DNA of 64,000 bases, from the NCBI RefSeq assembly GCF_013299165.1, contig NZ_JAAFKD010000010.1:62001-126000 (forward strand). The letters run 5' to 3'. The position numbers were made by a program, and so were the translations under genes. This DNA is from Microcoleus sp. bin38.metabat.b11b12b14.051. GTDB taxonomy: Bacteria > Cyanobacteriota > Cyanobacteriia > Cyanobacteriales > Microcoleaceae. The notes below the pieces were generated by a model. The model ran no database searches. It was not told the origin of the DNA and saw only the letters and a list, made by a program, of their open reading frames with translations. This document shows, piece after piece, positions 15,551 to 26,373 of this stretch (position 1 is the stretch's first letter; every line of letters starts with the position of its first letter).

Positions 15551-18500
15551 CTACTCTACCCCTTCAATCCGGTCTTCCACCTCTTGATACAACTCGCGCA
15601 ACCTGTCCAAATTACTCTCCGAAGTCTCCCAATAACCCCGGCCGTTCACCTCAAGCAAAGTGCTGACAATCTTGCGGAACGAATGAGGATTCAGATTCAG
15701 CAAACGCTTCTGCATCTCCGCATCTTCGATAAATGTGGTGTTCACATCCTCATACACCCAATTATCCACAGCGCCCGCCGTCGCACTCCATCCAGTAGTG
15801 TTCACCAGACGCTTAGAAATCTCCCGCACGCCTTCATAACCGTGCGATAACATTCCTTCATACCACTTCGGATTCAGCAGCTTGGTGCGCGAATCTAAAC
15901 GCACAGTTTCTGATAGCGTCCGTACCTGCGCGTTGGCTGTCGTTGTATCAGCAACGAAGGATGTTGGTTGCTTACCGTCGGCGCGCAAACTGCCGATTAA
16001 TTTGGTCGGATCGGAGTCGAAATAGTGCGACACGTCGGTTAGCGAAATCTCCGCAGAATCTAAGTTCTGGAAGGTGACTTCAGCAGTTTTTAAGGATGAT
16101 TCAAAAATCTGCCGGTCTTGTGCCATTGTTCCGGGATTGTCGGAAGAAAAGGCGAAGGATTTGCGGGTTAAGTACATTTCCTGCAACTCGGCTTCGCTTT
16201 CCCATGTGCTGTTTTCGATCGCCAAATTGACGTTAGATGAGTAGGAACCGGAAGCGTTGGAAAATACGCGGGTTGCTGCTTGGCGCAGGTTGATGCCCAT
16301 TTCTTCGGCTTGCTTCAAGGCGTGTTTGCGGACGAAGTTCATTTCTAACGGTTCGTCGGCTTCTGCTGCCATTTTCACGGCTTTATCTAACAGGTTCATT
16401 TGGTTGATGAACAAGTCACGGAAGACGCCGGAACAGTTAATTACTACGTCAATCCGAGGACGGCCCAACTCTTCCAAGGAAAGCAATTCGAGTTTGTTGA
16501 CTCGGCCCAATGCGTCAGGAACTGGTTTGACTCCTACCATCCACATTACTTGCGCTAGGGATTCGCCGTAAGTCTTGATGTTGTCGGTTCCCCAAAGCAC
16601 AACGGCGATGGTTTCGGGATAGTTGCCGCCGTTATCGGTGCGCTGTCTTTCTAATAGTCGATCGACTACAACCTTAGCAGACTTCACCGCACCCGTCGTG
16701 GGGATTGACTGCGGGTCTAAAGCGTGCATATTCTTCCCAGTGGGCAAAACATCCGGGTTGCGAATCGGATCGCCACCGGGGCCCGGCAGAACATACTCGC
16801 CTTCTAGCGCGCGCAACAGTGCGCCTAATTCGTTATCAGCGCAAACTTGTTGCAAGCAGAATTCCAGATACTCAAACAGCGGTTTAATTGGTTCTGGATC
16901 GACTTTTTTGTAACCGGCGGCGTGCAGCGATTCAATCCAAGGTGTTTTCTTGCCCATGTTGAAGAAATTTAACTTGGAAACTAGGGAAACTCTGCCCTCG
17001 GCATCGGTTTGTTCCTTCACCAAAGCGCCTACTGCATCCCGACAAGCTAAGGTGATGTTTTGCAGCAATTCGACATCAACTAAAATGCCTTTGTCGCTAT
17101 TGGTGTAAATGTCTTCGATATCCCGTTCCAGGCTATTGGCGATAATTCGCGGTAAGCTGATCAGGTTGTCTTCTTCGCGGTCTAAATTGGCGATATTTAC
17201 TAAAGTTGCGATCGCCTCTTCAGCAGTTGGTGGCTTCCCGATAATGTGCAAACCACAAGGTAACAACCGCGATTCAATCTCCATCAACTTGCGGTAAACC
17301 AAGCCAACTAAATTGTCTCGTTCCTCCGCAGTCATGCCCGCAGCAACGCCCCCTGGCCCCCCCTTGGTAAGGGGGGGTTGGGGGGGGTCGGGAGGTAGGG
17401 CGATATCCTTGTCTAAATTGACCAAACGGCATTTTTCGACGATCGCATCTACGATCGGCACGCCCCGGCCCGTATCCTTCAAAGTTTGATAGGAAGCAAT
17501 TAACTCGCTGAGTTCCTGCAAACCTTTGTACAAACCAGCATTTTCTGCCGGAGGAGTCAGATAGCTGATGGTTTCAGCATAACTCCGGCGCTTGGCAATT
17601 GTTGCCTCGCTGGGATTGTTGGCGGCGTAATAATAGAGATTAGGAATCTTCCCGATCAAACTGTCAGGATAACAATCGATCGACATTCCCATCTGCTTAC
17701 CCGGCATGAATTCTAGGGAACCGTGAGTGCCGAAGTGCAGCACCGCATCTGCACCCCAAATGCGCTCCAAATAAGTGTAATAAGCAGCAAAACCGTGGTG
17801 GGGGCTGGCGGAACGAGAGAATAACAACCGCATTGGATCGCCTTCGTATCCAAAGGTAGGTTGCACTCCGATAAACACGTTGCCGAAATGTTTGCCGAAA
17901 ATTAGCAAATTTTGTCCGTCGCTGTTCAAATGTCCAGGAGGCGGGCCCCAATTTTCTTGCAAGCGTTCCGAGTAAGGAGTGAATTCTTCGTATTCAGCTA
18001 CGGACATCCGGTAAGCAACATTCAATTCTGGACTTTGGTATTGCGCTGTTGCGTCGTGGATGACTTCTTGCATCAGTTTTTCGGCAGAATCCGGCAATTC
18101 TGGCAAGTCGTAACCGTTGCCTTTTAAGGCTTTCAATACTTCGTAAATTGAGCCGAAAACGTCTAAGTAAGCCGCTGTTCCGACGTTGCCTTTGTCGGGT
18201 GGAAAACTGAAGACTGTGATTGCAACTTTTTTATCTAACTTTGGTTTTCGCCGCAGCATTGCCCATTTCAAGGCGCGCTGGGAAATTGCCTCAATTCTAT
18301 CTTGCAGGGCGATCGCCTTTCCAGTTGCGCCATCTCTTCCCGACAAGATAATCGGTTCGATCGCACCATCCAACTCAGGAATCGCAACTTGCAAAGCAAC
18401 TTGAATCGGGTGCAAGCCTAAATCGCTATTTTCCCACTCTTCTGTCGTTTGGAAAACTAGAGGCAAAGCCACCATGTAAGGACAGTTTAGCTTTTTCAAA

Positions 18501-19591
18501 GTCTCGATCGCCTTCGGGTGATCTTGTTTCGCCGGGCCGCCCACCAAGGCAAAACCAGTCAGAGAAACCACTGCATCCACGATCGGCAGCGGTGCAACAC
18601 CCTTGGGCCCAACTTCCAAGAAAAAGGTTTCAACAGGTTTCGAGAAGTCCAAACCGCCTGCAAAAATCGGTAACACCCGCGCGCCCATTGCCTCGAATTC
18701 CTGGACAATTGCGACGTAGTGCGCGTCATCTCCAGTGACTAAGTGAGTGCGCTGCAACACTAAACCGATGCAAGGTGCGAGGGGGTCTTTGAGGTCTGCG
18801 GAAATATCTGTGCGGGCATTATACCAGTTCAGATATCCTTTGACATCCTCAAACATCGACGGTGCTAAAGGATGCCAAATCCCCATATCCATGTAGACAA
18901 CGGGTTCTTGGTATTGTAGGGGCAATCCCCCCGTGGTTGCCCCCTGGCCTTTGAATACGTATTTATGTGACAGCATCAGCAAGAAGTTTTCCAAGTTTTC
19001 TTGGGAACCGCCCAGCCAATACTGGAAACTTAGCATGAAGTTGCGGGCATCTTGCGCTTTGTCGATCGGCAAATATTTCAGCACTTTCGGCAAAGTTTGC
19101 AGCAGTTTCAGCATTCCGTCTTGGAAGGAACTCCCGGACTTTTCCTTCCGTTTTTTCATAAATTCGCCGATCGCGCTTTTGCTTTGTCCCAACTGCGCCA
19201 TCGAGAAACTGCCCATTTTATTGAGTCGCATCACCCCCGGCATCGAGGGGAAGACAACGGCGACATCCAAGCTGTCGCGCAGGGGCTCTACAGCCGCTAC
19301 CACTTTTTCGGCCAAATCTTCGATAAAAATTAGAGAAGCAATAAATACATTGGCATCCGCCACATCCCGCTTGAAAGCCTCGTAATTTTCCGGGCTGCGG
19401 AGTTCTTCGATCAGATAGCCACTAATTTCTATTGCCAGATTCGGATTTTTGTTATTTATCGCTCGAACCGCTGCGGAGAGGGCGCTTTGATACTGCGGTT
19501 CTAGTACGACATAGACCACCTTCATGAGCGATCGCCCTTGCAAGTTTTCCGGCACGACGTGGCGAATGGTGGGCTTGACGTGAGTGAACAT
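15551..19591 (-). CDS. chlH: Magnesium chelatase subunit H
   Basis: This large porphyrin-binding subunit (1346 residues) of magnesium chelatase inserts Mg into protoporphyrin IX at the start of chlorophyll synthesis, with ChlD and ChlI encoded elsewhere. The N-terminus [20 protein letters not shown] and motifs such as [17 protein letters not shown] and [15 protein letters not shown] are family-typical. AAAGGAGC nine bases before the ATG is a strong ribosome binding site. The protein is slightly longer than I expect for ChlH, consistent with a proline/glycine-rich stretch (about 733-749) encoded by an inserted repeat. It is preceded by 530 bp of non-coding DNA. Confidence 0.97.
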   Translation of the reverse strand: MFTHVKPTIRHVVPENLQGRSLMKVVYVVLEPQYQSALSAAVRAINNKNPNLAIEISGYLIEELRSPENYEAFKRDVADANVFIASLIFIEDLAEKVVAAVEPLRDSLDVAVVFPSMPGVMRLNKMGSFSMAQLGQSKSAIGEFMKKRKEKSGSSFQDGMLKLLQTLPKVLKYLPIDKAQDARNFMLSFQYWLGGSQENLENFLLMLSHKYVFKGQGATTGGLPLQYQEPVVYMDMGIWHPLAPSMFEDVKGYLNWYNARTDISADLKDPLAPCIGLVLQRTHLVTGDDAHYVAIVQEFEAMGARVLPIFAGGLDFSKPVETFFLEVGPKGVAPLPIVDAVVSLTGFALVGGPAKQDHPKAIETLKKLNCPYMVALPLVFQTTEEWENSDLGLHPIQVALQVAIPELDGAIEPIILSGRDGATGKAIALQDRIEAISQRALKWAMLRRKPKLDKKVAITVFSFPPDKGNVGTAAYLDVFGSIYEVLKALKGNGYDLPELPDSAEKLMQEVIHDATAQYQSPELNVAYRMSVAEYEEFTPYSERLQENWGPPPGHLNSDGQNLLIFGKHFGNVFIGVQPTFGYEGDPMRLLFSRSASPHHGFAAYYTYLERIWGADAVLHFGTHGSLEFMPGKQMGMSIDCYPDSLIGKIPNLYYYAANNPSEATIAKRRSYAETISYLTPPAENAGLYKGLQELSELIASYQTLKDTGRGVPIVDAIVEKCRLVNLDKDIALPPDPPQPPLTKGGPGGVAAGMTAEERDNLVGLVYRKLMEIESRLLPCGLHIIGKPPTAEEAIATLVNIANLDREEDNLISLPRIIANSLERDIEDIYTNSDKGILVDVELLQNITLACRDAVGALVKEQTDAEGRVSLVSKLNFFNMGKKTPWIESLHAAGYKKVDPEPIKPLFEYLEFCLQQVCADNELGALLRALEGEYVLPGPGGDPIRNPDVLPTGKNMHALDPQSIPTTGAVKSAKVVVDRLLERQRTDNGGNYPETIAVVLWGTDNIKTYGESLAQVMWMVGVKPVPDALGRVNKLELLSLEELGRPRIDVVINCSGVFRDLFINQMNLLDKAVKMAAEADEPLEMNFVRKHALKQAEEMGINLRQAATRVFSNASGSYSSNVNLAIENSTWESEAELQEMYLTRKSFAFSSDNPGTMAQDRQIFESSLKTAEVTFQNLDSAEISLTDVSHYFDSDPTKLIGSLRADGKQPTSFVADTTTANAQVRTLSETVRLDSRTKLLNPKWYEGMLSHGYEGVREISKRLVNTTGWSATAGAVDNWVYEDVNTTFIEDAEMQKRLLNLNPHSFRKIVSTLLEVNGRGYWETSESNLDRLRELYQEVEDRIEGVE
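17343..17393 (-). repeat. In-frame palindromic repeat inside chlH ([13 protein letters not shown])
   Basis: A C-rich and then G-rich stretch around CCCCCCTTACCAAGGGGGGG is read on the chlH strand as [16 protein letters not shown], roughly residues 733-749. This peptide matches a known cyanobacterial intergenic repeat that yields PPLTKGG when translated, as I recall it. It keeps the frame, so chlH stays open. Confidence 0.75.
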
Positions 19592-20123
19592 CCGGTTAGG
19601 CTCCTTTAAGATGCTGTTTTCGGCAATCGGGAATTTTTTATCCCCTAAGCATTTTTACCAGAAAACGCTTGCCATTAGCCGATTTGATCCTGCTAATTAC
19701 ACAATTCGACAAATTTATTGCGATTTCTAGTTACATTATTTTACAAATTCCTTGAGCAACTGCTCCAATTTTTATTTACAAAAATTTACTTGACAGAATA
19801 CAAAAAATATGAATACAGTTAAATCATGAAAACAAAATAAAGAAGCAACAAATCTTTGAGAAAAATGCTCCTGAGAAAAGTTGCCAAGTTTGTAGAAGTA
19901 ACGAAACAGGCGATCGAGCAATTAATTAACCGCAGAAAGGCATAAGTTCCAAATATTAAATATTGGATTATGATGAGTCTGCTATTACAAATTTGATATT
20001 TTTGTCGGGAACTTAAAAGGATTTTACAAAATCTATAATCTATAAGTTCGCGATCGGCGATCGAACTCAGGTGAAATTAATTGCTGTTGATTGTCAAGCT
20101 CATCTAAACCCTAGGGGGAAAAC
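19592..20123. other. AT-rich non-coding region between chlH and an exoprotein gene
   Basis: This divergent intergenic region of 532 bp must carry the promoters of chlH and of the gene at 20124. Apart from isolated CGATCG sites near 20050 there is no repeat or gene with support. CTAGGGGGAAAAC directly before the ATG at 20124 supplies a G-rich ribosome binding site. Confidence 0.5.
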
Positions 20124-21113
20124 ATGGCTAACTACGCAATTTTCGACGAAAAATACTACCTCGCCCAATATCCTTGGATCAAGCCGGCCATTGATGCTGG
20201 AATCGTCAAATCTGGGCTAGAACACTTTCAAAAATTTGGCCAAGCCGCCGGCTTAACTAAAGTATCGCGTTATTTTGACGAAAATGCTTACCTTACTGTC
20301 AACACAGACATCAGACCCTTTATCCGCACTGTCAATCCAAACGCACCTTTTGCGACAGGTCTAGATCATTTTATCCAGTTCGGTTACGATGAAGGACAGC
20401 GCCGGGCCCAAGTATCGCCTGAGTACAACGAAGATTTTTATTTAGCAAACAACTCCGAGCTGCGATCGTTTATAGGCCCCAATGGATCTTTCAAATCAGG
20501 CTACCAGCACTTCGTTCAATTCGGGGCAAAAGAAGGTCGTTTTGGAACTTCGTTTTTTGAACCAGAATACTTAAAGAAAAACACCGACATCGTGCCGTTT
20601 GTCAACTCCGGAGCCTTGAAAACCGGTCGCGAACACTACTTCAATTTTGGCAAAAACGAACCCAGCCGCTCCGCAACTTTTGTCGGCAGCCGTACCAACG
20701 ATGTTCTGACTGGTGTTGGCGTCGGGGAGAACGAACTTGTGGGAGTAGAAGTAGGTATCGATCGCAACGGGAACCGACAATATGAAAGCTTTGGCACCAA
20801 TGAGTTCGATGTCCTAATTGGTGGCCCGGGAATTGATACATTCGTACTCGGAGTTCCTGCTACAGCCGGGAACGTCACTCCGACACCGCTGTATTTGGGT
20901 AACGGTCAAGCTACGATTCGCAACTACAACCCAGAAACAGATTTTATCCAACTTCAAGGAAATTCTTTAGACAACTATAGGTTGCTTCCCGTTGGCAGCA
21001 ATTTGTCCATCCAGACACGTGCCGGAGACGTGCTGGGCGTGATTGAAGGAGGAGCAAGTTTTAATTTGATCTTCCAAGAACTTAACGGTAACGGTACTTT
21101 CTTGATTGGTTAG
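20124..21113 (+). CDS. Repeat-rich putative exoprotein with RTX-like C-terminus, paralogue 1
   Basis: This 329-residue protein has four ~45-residue repeats (about 5-185) of the form (Y/F)FDE.YL..N.DI..F...G...G..HF..FG..EGR. Such repeats occur in cyanobacterial extracellular proteins. The C-terminal part has glycine/aspartate-rich stretches (GTNEFDVLIGGPGIDTFVLG) that resemble RTX/hemolysin calcium-binding motifs, and ends GNGTFLIG. There is no N-terminal signal peptide, so type I secretion by a C-terminal signal is plausible. The paralogue at 24549 has the same layout, and a tail remnant of a third copy lies at 24239. Function unknown; surface or matrix roles are inferred. Confidence 0.75.
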   Translation: MANYAIFDEKYYLAQYPWIKPAIDAGIVKSGLEHFQKFGQAAGLTKVSRYFDENAYLTVNTDIRPFIRTVNPNAPFATGLDHFIQFGYDEGQRRAQVSPEYNEDFYLANNSELRSFIGPNGSFKSGYQHFVQFGAKEGRFGTSFFEPEYLKKNTDIVPFVNSGALKTGREHYFNFGKNEPSRSATFVGSRTNDVLTGVGVGENELVGVEVGIDRNGNRQYESFGTNEFDVLIGGPGIDTFVLGVPATAGNVTPTPLYLGNGQATIRNYNPETDFIQLQGNSLDNYRLLPVGSNLSIQTRAGDVLGVIEGGASFNLIFQELNGNGTFLIG

Positions 21114-21589
21114 TCATTAGTCATTAGTCATTAGTCATCTCGCCCGAAGAGCGAAGTCGAAGGGTAGTCATTAGTCATTAGCTAATGGTGATGATTAATG
21201 ATATCAATTCCGGTGTAACCGGAATGATATAGGGAAGACGGCAGTGCCGTCTCCTAATTTCGGCTAATAATAATTCCGATGCTACCGGATTTGATATGAC
21301 GTTCATTTCCTATGCAAAGTGGGTGCATCTGAATTTTGTAAAGGCGAAGCATTCCGGCAGGCAATTTATTAGTGATCAGTAGAGATTTACTGCCGGAATG
21401 CTTCGCCCCTACTAATATATTTGCAAAACAGAACCTATGGATACTCAGAAACCGGGTTTTTTCTAGAATACTTTATTACAGTCTAGATTCTGCTAAAAAC
21501 CTGGTTTCTGGGTTGTGATGCAAATATTCAGAATCTGACTCACCAAAACTATCAGAAACAAACACATAGCCTCACCATATTTTACACGC
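21114..21589. repeat. Cluster of three palindromic repeats and a heptamer run
   Basis: After the stop comes TCATTAG repeated from 21113 to about 21136, then CGCCCGAAGAGCGAAGTCGA. A block of short palindromes (ATTCCGGTGTAACCGGAAT, GACGGCAGTGCCGTC) lies near 21205-21252. GGCGAAGCATTCCGGCAG (21343-21360) pairs perfectly with 21390-21407. CAGAAACCGGGTTTTT (21446-21461) pairs with 21495-21510 save one position. No gene is evident. Confidence 0.8.
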
Positions 21590-24169
21590 TCATTCACCCA
21601 AGCCCTCAATACTCTGCGGATCTCCACTCTCAGCAAGTTTAGAGTTGACGATAGACAACAATTCTTGCGGCGAAAACGACTCCAATTCCACAAAATTGCC
21701 TGCATCCAGCCACGCTAGTTCTTCTGTTGTTAAACCTAGCCTCACGGCATAAGGCAATTGACGGGCGGTTTCTGCCATTGCTGGAGACTTTTTTACAAAC
21801 ATATTCTGGCTTTCCAATATTTGACAGGGAGAAATGCTCAAATCAAAAATTGTCACATCTTGCTCTGCAAACCAGTCTGAATTAGTCCGCAGTTGGTGGA
21901 CTAAACTAATACCAGTAGGACTCGCATTGTGTAGCGCATAAACTTTCAAATTAGCATTTTGCCTCAGTATTTTCATCGTAGTGTCAAAGATGCTTTGGGG
22001 ATAGCCACTGATGCTGAAAATAGCACATTTTTTCTTAACATCGACGTTGTTCGCAATCAGGAATTGGGCGATTTCGTCGCTGTCGCAGATGATTGCCCGA
22101 TCGCAAATGTAGGTGCTAATTTCGCGATACATGGTGATGGGCAAAGCATTTTGGCGAGGAGTAGGCAACAATTTGTCTATCCTCCCCATCGCCCTTTGCC
22201 AGCGTTGCAGCCATTGATTCATCTGCAATTCATTAGTGAAAAGTTCTTCATTAACTGTCTGTAGATGACGTTTTTGTGAGACACCGATCGAGCAGGCATA
22301 TATACCTAAGCAAAGCACTAGAATTAATCCGACGATAGACAAAGTGATCAGGCTAGTGGGAATGCCTAATACTAAAATAAGCACCCCCAAAACTACTAGG
22401 TTGATAGCATTAATTCTCCTGTCGCGAATGCCTTGGTGTAGAGATCTGCTACCTTCACGAAATGCCCGAACCGAAAAATAATTGAAAATAAGAAATGGAG
22501 TCACTAATGCTACTTGGAAAAACAGCCAAGGAGATATAGTCACTGATCCTACTTGGGAAACCAGCAAAGGAGGAAGTATTAATAAAAGGATTACCAGAAA
22601 AAAGCCGCCTATTGTTATTGCAAAACCCAGCAAAAATAAGTACAGAAAAATCCATATCCATTGATTGACTGATGCTGGCCATTTAAGCTTTTTGTCAATA
22701 AAATATAAAAACTGTTTGGGGGTGAAGAATAACACATTTTCGGTGGAAATAGCCACGATCGCCTTTTGGAACAACTGATCGCTAAATGGAATATTTTTAT
22801 TCGCTATCTTAGGTGGGTTAAACACATACTCACCAGCAAATCCGACACTATCATGGACGGGACTATGCGCTGGCATTAAGCCGTCGTTAGTCTGTCTTTC
22901 TGTACTCATAGCCAGTCCAGAGTTGACGATTCGCAACAATCGTGATGGTTCAAAAGATTCGAGCTCCACGAAATTGCCTGCATCCAACCACGCTATTTCT
23001 TCTACTGTTAAGTCTAGTCGAACGTTGTAGGAAAGTTGACGGGCTGCTTCTGCCATTGTTTTAGAATTTCGCACAGATATATCACGATCTTCCAAGATTT
23101 GATGGGGGAAAATACCCAAATCAAAAATCCTGATATCTTGATTCGCAAACCAGTTTGGATTTGTTCGCAGTTGATTTGCTAAATCAACACCAGCAGGAGT
23201 CGCATCGTGCAGTACATAAACTTTAAAATCGGCATTGTGGCGCAGTATTTCCATCGCAGTGTCGAAGATACTTTGGGGATAGCCATTGATGCTGAGAATG
23301 GTACAGTTGTTTTCAGAAGCGACGTTGTTGGCAATTAGAAATTGAGCGATTTCGTCACTCTGACAAATAATTGCATAAGTGCTGATTTCTGAATTGATGG
23401 TAGCGGGAAAAGCATTTTGAGCGGGAGTAGGCAGGAGTTTTTCTAATGTGCCATTCGCCGTTTGCCAGCGCTCTAGCCATTCATCAACTTGTACTTCATT
23501 GGCTAAAAAATGTTCGCAGATTTCTGCTTGGCGACGTTTTTGTAAAAAACCGATTCCGTAGGAGGATAGCCCTAGTAAAGTTGAGGTGATATACCAAGCA
23601 GAAGAGTTAATTCTTAGGCTGATAGGAATCCCTGTTAGTAAAATAGTTACCCCTAAATCTTTGAAATTTTCAGCATTAACTATTCTACCGGAAATACCTC
23701 GTTCAGGAGATTGGCTATCTTTCACAAATCTCCCTATCCAAGCAAGATTATAAATAATCAACGGAATTAGAAAAAATATCGCAGTCTGGTGAATATTTGG
23801 AAAATAGGCTTCAGCTAAAGTAGACATAATAAAGCCACTGAAAAATATCACGAATAAGCTGATAAACAAGTAAGTAGGAATCCACAGCAATCTATATTCT
23901 AGGAATGTGTTTTCTGATCTTGATATGGGAGATTGGAGTCGTTTGTGGATCAGATGTAAAAACTGCTTTCGCGTGAAGAATAACATATTCTGGCTGGAAA
24001 TATCTGCGATCGCATCTTTGAACAGTCGATCGGTAACTAGCAACTTTTTATCCCTGGGGCTAGTGGGTTCAAACACAAACTGATGGTTACAATTGCTACA
24101 GCGACTCTTTCGCTGGGCGCGATCACTGAAAGAGCTGTTGGTGTTACACTTGACGCATTTCATATCCAT
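21590..24169 (-). CDS. Internally duplicated membrane protein with N-terminal zinc ribbon, unknown function
   Basis: I do not recognise a named family for this 859-residue protein. Residues 1-30 form a CxxC-CxxC zinc ribbon (Cys5, 8, 24, 27). Residues ~40-418 and ~458-844 are two copies of one module: an NxLFFT.KQFL segment, three to four membrane helices, WL.RWQ and LLPTP.QNA, then a soluble alpha/beta domain. That domain reads AIIC.SDEIAQFLIANNV, then GYPQSIFD, then HDATPAG (321-327) or HNASPTG (747-753), then IFDL and WLDAGNFVELESF. The order loosely recalls a TOPRIM fold with DxD replaced, but this is a weak inference. AGGAG nine bases before the ATG supports the start. It sits opposite in strand between two exoprotein paralogues. 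Confidence 0.7.
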   Translation of the reverse strand: MDMKCVKCNTNSSFSDRAQRKSRCSNCNHQFVFEPTSPRDKKLLVTDRLFKDAIADISSQNMLFFTRKQFLHLIHKRLQSPISRSENTFLEYRLLWIPTYLFISLFVIFFSGFIMSTLAEAYFPNIHQTAIFFLIPLIIYNLAWIGRFVKDSQSPERGISGRIVNAENFKDLGVTILLTGIPISLRINSSAWYITSTLLGLSSYGIGFLQKRRQAEICEHFLANEVQVDEWLERWQTANGTLEKLLPTPAQNAFPATINSEISTYAIICQSDEIAQFLIANNVASENNCTILSINGYPQSIFDTAMEILRHNADFKVYVLHDATPAGVDLANQLRTNPNWFANQDIRIFDLGIFPHQILEDRDISVRNSKTMAEAARQLSYNVRLDLTVEEIAWLDAGNFVELESFEPSRLLRIVNSGLAMSTERQTNDGLMPAHSPVHDSVGFAGEYVFNPPKIANKNIPFSDQLFQKAIVAISTENVLFFTPKQFLYFIDKKLKWPASVNQWIWIFLYLFLLGFAITIGGFFLVILLLILPPLLVSQVGSVTISPWLFFQVALVTPFLIFNYFSVRAFREGSRSLHQGIRDRRINAINLVVLGVLILVLGIPTSLITLSIVGLILVLCLGIYACSIGVSQKRHLQTVNEELFTNELQMNQWLQRWQRAMGRIDKLLPTPRQNALPITMYREISTYICDRAIICDSDEIAQFLIANNVDVKKKCAIFSISGYPQSIFDTTMKILRQNANLKVYALHNASPTGISLVHQLRTNSDWFAEQDVTIFDLSISPCQILESQNMFVKKSPAMAETARQLPYAVRLGLTTEELAWLDAGNFVELESFSPQELLSIVNSKLAESGDPQSIEGLGE

Positions 24170-24238
24170 TTCGGTTACTCCTGGTTAATTTAATACATTG
24201 GTAGTCATAAACCGATTTTTTTCGATAATATTAAATTT

Positions 24239-24322
24239 GTGCTCGGCGTGATTGAAGGAGAAGCTAATTTTAATTTGACTTTCATCCAATCTAATGGTAA
24301 CGGTACTTTTGCGATCGGTTAG
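24239..24322 (+). pseudogene. Isolated C-terminal tail of a third exoprotein paralogue
   Basis: Twenty-seven codons read VLGVIEGEANFNL through NGNGTFAIG and a stop, matching the end of the protein at 20124 (VLGVIEGGASFNL, NGNGTFLIG). The DNA after the stop is also shared: TCATTAG heptamers and CGCCCGAAGAGCGAAGTCGA. No upstream coding part remains. Confidence 0.85.
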
Positions 24323-24548
24323 TCATTAGTCATTGGTCATCTCGCCCGAAGAGCGAAGTCGAAGGGTGGTCATTGGTCATTAGTTATTAGCTAATACTGA
24401 TGATTTTTTTAAAGTCGCCATTTTGGTTCGACCAGTAAAACAATCAACGGGCTTAACAATACTTAGCTTGACATACTGAGGTAGTAAAGTTAATAATATT
24501 TATGAAGTTTAACTGACAAGTAAGCAAACTAAGCTCGATAGAAAAATT

Positions 24549-25616
24549 ATGGCAAACTATGACATTTTAGACGAAAAATACTACCTTTCCCAATATCCGT
24601 GGGTGAAACCAGCACTTGATGCAGGAATCATCAAATCTGGCAGAGAACACTTTGAAAAATTTGGTCAAGCCGCCGGTCTCACCAAAATATCGCGTTATTT
24701 TGACGAACAAACCTATCTAGCTCAAAATCCAGATATTGCTCCCCTTGTCCGCAGCGCCAACAATCCAAACGCGCCTTTTGCGACTGGTTTAGACCACTTT
24801 ATCAAATTTGGTTACGAAGAAGGCCGCAGGCGAGTATCGCCTGACTATGACGAAGCATTTTATGTAGCAAATAACCGAGATTTGCAGCCGTTTATTCAGA
24901 ATGGAACTTTTAAAAACGGCTACCAGCATTTCATTAAATTCGGCATCAGAGATGGTCGCTTTGGGACTTCTTTCTTGGAACCGGAATACTTACAGAAAAA
25001 TCCCGATATTCGGCCGTTTGTCGAATCTGGAGCCTTGAAAACAGGTCGCGAACACTACTTCAATTTTGGAAAAAATGAGCCTAACCGTTCTGCGACTTTT
25101 GTCGGAAGTTCTGGGAATGACATCCTAACTGGTTCCGGGGTAGGAAATGCAGAATTAATTGGAGTTGAAGTAGGTTTAGGTACAGGTAATGGCTTTGGTA
25201 GCGGCCGAGTTTATGAAAGTGATGGCAGTAATGAATTCGATACTCTCATTGGCGGTAGTGGCCGCGATACATTTGCGCTTGGTGAGGAGAACATAACCAG
25301 TAGGGGGACGCCACTAGGATCGACACAGTTTTATATCGGGCCGGGTTTTGCTACAATTCGGAACTTTACGAAAGGTCAGGATACTATTCAGCTAGCAGGA
25401 GCTATCTCACTATCAGAGTCTTACTTAGATATATTCTCGGTGTTCCCGATTAACAATGGTCGAGATTTAGCTATCCAAACGAAAGGTTTTAGGAACCCGA
25501 GAAATGGAGTGCCATCAATCAGTGACTCTGACACGATCGCTATTATTGAGGGCGGCGGAAATCTGACATTGAATCAATTACCATCATCTCCAGCTTTTAC
25601 ATTTTTAATTGGGTAG
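24549..25616 (+). CDS. Repeat-rich putative exoprotein with RTX-like C-terminus, paralogue 2
   Basis: This 355-residue protein is a paralogue of the product at 20124 along most of its length. It has four FDE/YL...FG..EGR repeats (about 5-180), then glycine/aspartate-rich RTX-like sequence (GSNEFDTLIGGSGRDTFALG), and ends in a short hydrophobic tail, FTFLIG. It carries extra residues around 205-215 and 235-250 compared with paralogue 1. No signal peptide is visible, so export by a type I system is a guess. The gene has its own upstream region and no operon partner. Confidence 0.75.
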   Translation: MANYDILDEKYYLSQYPWVKPALDAGIIKSGREHFEKFGQAAGLTKISRYFDEQTYLAQNPDIAPLVRSANNPNAPFATGLDHFIKFGYEEGRRRVSPDYDEAFYVANNRDLQPFIQNGTFKNGYQHFIKFGIRDGRFGTSFLEPEYLQKNPDIRPFVESGALKTGREHYFNFGKNEPNRSATFVGSSGNDILTGSGVGNAELIGVEVGLGTGNGFGSGRVYESDGSNEFDTLIGGSGRDTFALGEENITSRGTPLGSTQFYIGPGFATIRNFTKGQDTIQLAGAISLSESYLDIFSVFPINNGRDLAIQTKGFRNPRNGVPSISDSDTIAIIEGGGNLTLNQLPSSPAFTFLIG

Positions 25617-25860
25617 AAATCTCGCAGGGTTCTCCTGATGTTGTGGTTATCAGTCAGGCAAATTAATTGTCAAGCCATTGCCCTATAAGGCTTTCACTTC
25701 AATCTGAATAACGAAGCTATCAGTTACCCCACTTTTTCACCATAAGTCCAGGAGAGCCTCTCGCAGCTATTGCGGATTTACCCGATCGCTGCTGGGAGTG
25801 CGATCGCTAATCTTACCATTCAAAAACCGGGTTTATTTGATAAACCCGGTTGCTAAGTCT

Positions 25861-26337
25861 TTAATGCCGATCGCGCGCCAGCTTCAAAACCTCAACGACA
25901 TCTTGGTGATGTTCCGAAGATGCCCAGATGAACGCAGTCCAAGTATTATTATCCTTCGCTTTGAGATCGGAACCTCGATCGAGCAAAACCTGCACAACTT
26001 CAGTGCGCCCGCTACCCGCCGCACTCATCAAAGCCGTCAAACCAAAAGTAGTTTTAGCATTCACATCCGCCCCCGCGTCCAGCAAAAGCTGTACAATCTC
26101 GGTATGTCCGGCAGCAGCGGCACTCATTAACGGCGTCCAACCGTCGTTATCCTGACTGTTAGCCTCCGCGCCTGCTGCGAGCAATTTTTTGACAATTTCC
26201 GCATTGCCAGCCTCAGCCGCAGCCGTCAAAGCCGTCGCGCCTTCGTCATCTTTGGCGTTGATATCTGCACCTTGTTCGATCGCACTTTCCACAGCCACAA
26301 CATCACTCATCTTGACGGCATCAATTAAATCTTTCAT
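25861..26337 (-). CDS. Ankyrin repeat protein
   Basis: This 158-residue protein consists of about four ankyrin repeats of ~33 residues, each with the consensus G.TAL..AA..G..EIV..LL..GA..N, beginning near residue 30. Ankyrin arrays mediate protein binding; the partner is unknown. ATG 26337 (MKDLIDAVKMSD) is preferred over one eight codons upstream because GGGAGAA lies directly before it. It is divergent from the lpxB-like gene with only a 36-bp gap, so the two share a compact promoter region. Confidence 0.92.
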   Translation of the reverse strand: MKDLIDAVKMSDVVAVESAIEQGADINAKDDEGATALTAAAEAGNAEIVKKLLAAGAEANSQDNDGWTPLMSAAAAGHTEIVQLLLDAGADVNAKTTFGLTALMSAAGSGRTEVVQVLLDRGSDLKAKDNNTWTAFIWASSEHHQDVVEVLKLARDRH

Positions 26338-26373
26338 AAATTCTCCCTTGTATCCTTTCAAATATTAAGTCCT

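Noticed and set aside
19865..19945. A 26-codon frame MLLRKVAKFVEVTKQAIEQL
   Set aside because: Short, without a ribosome binding site or known relative; kept as non-coding until expression is shown.
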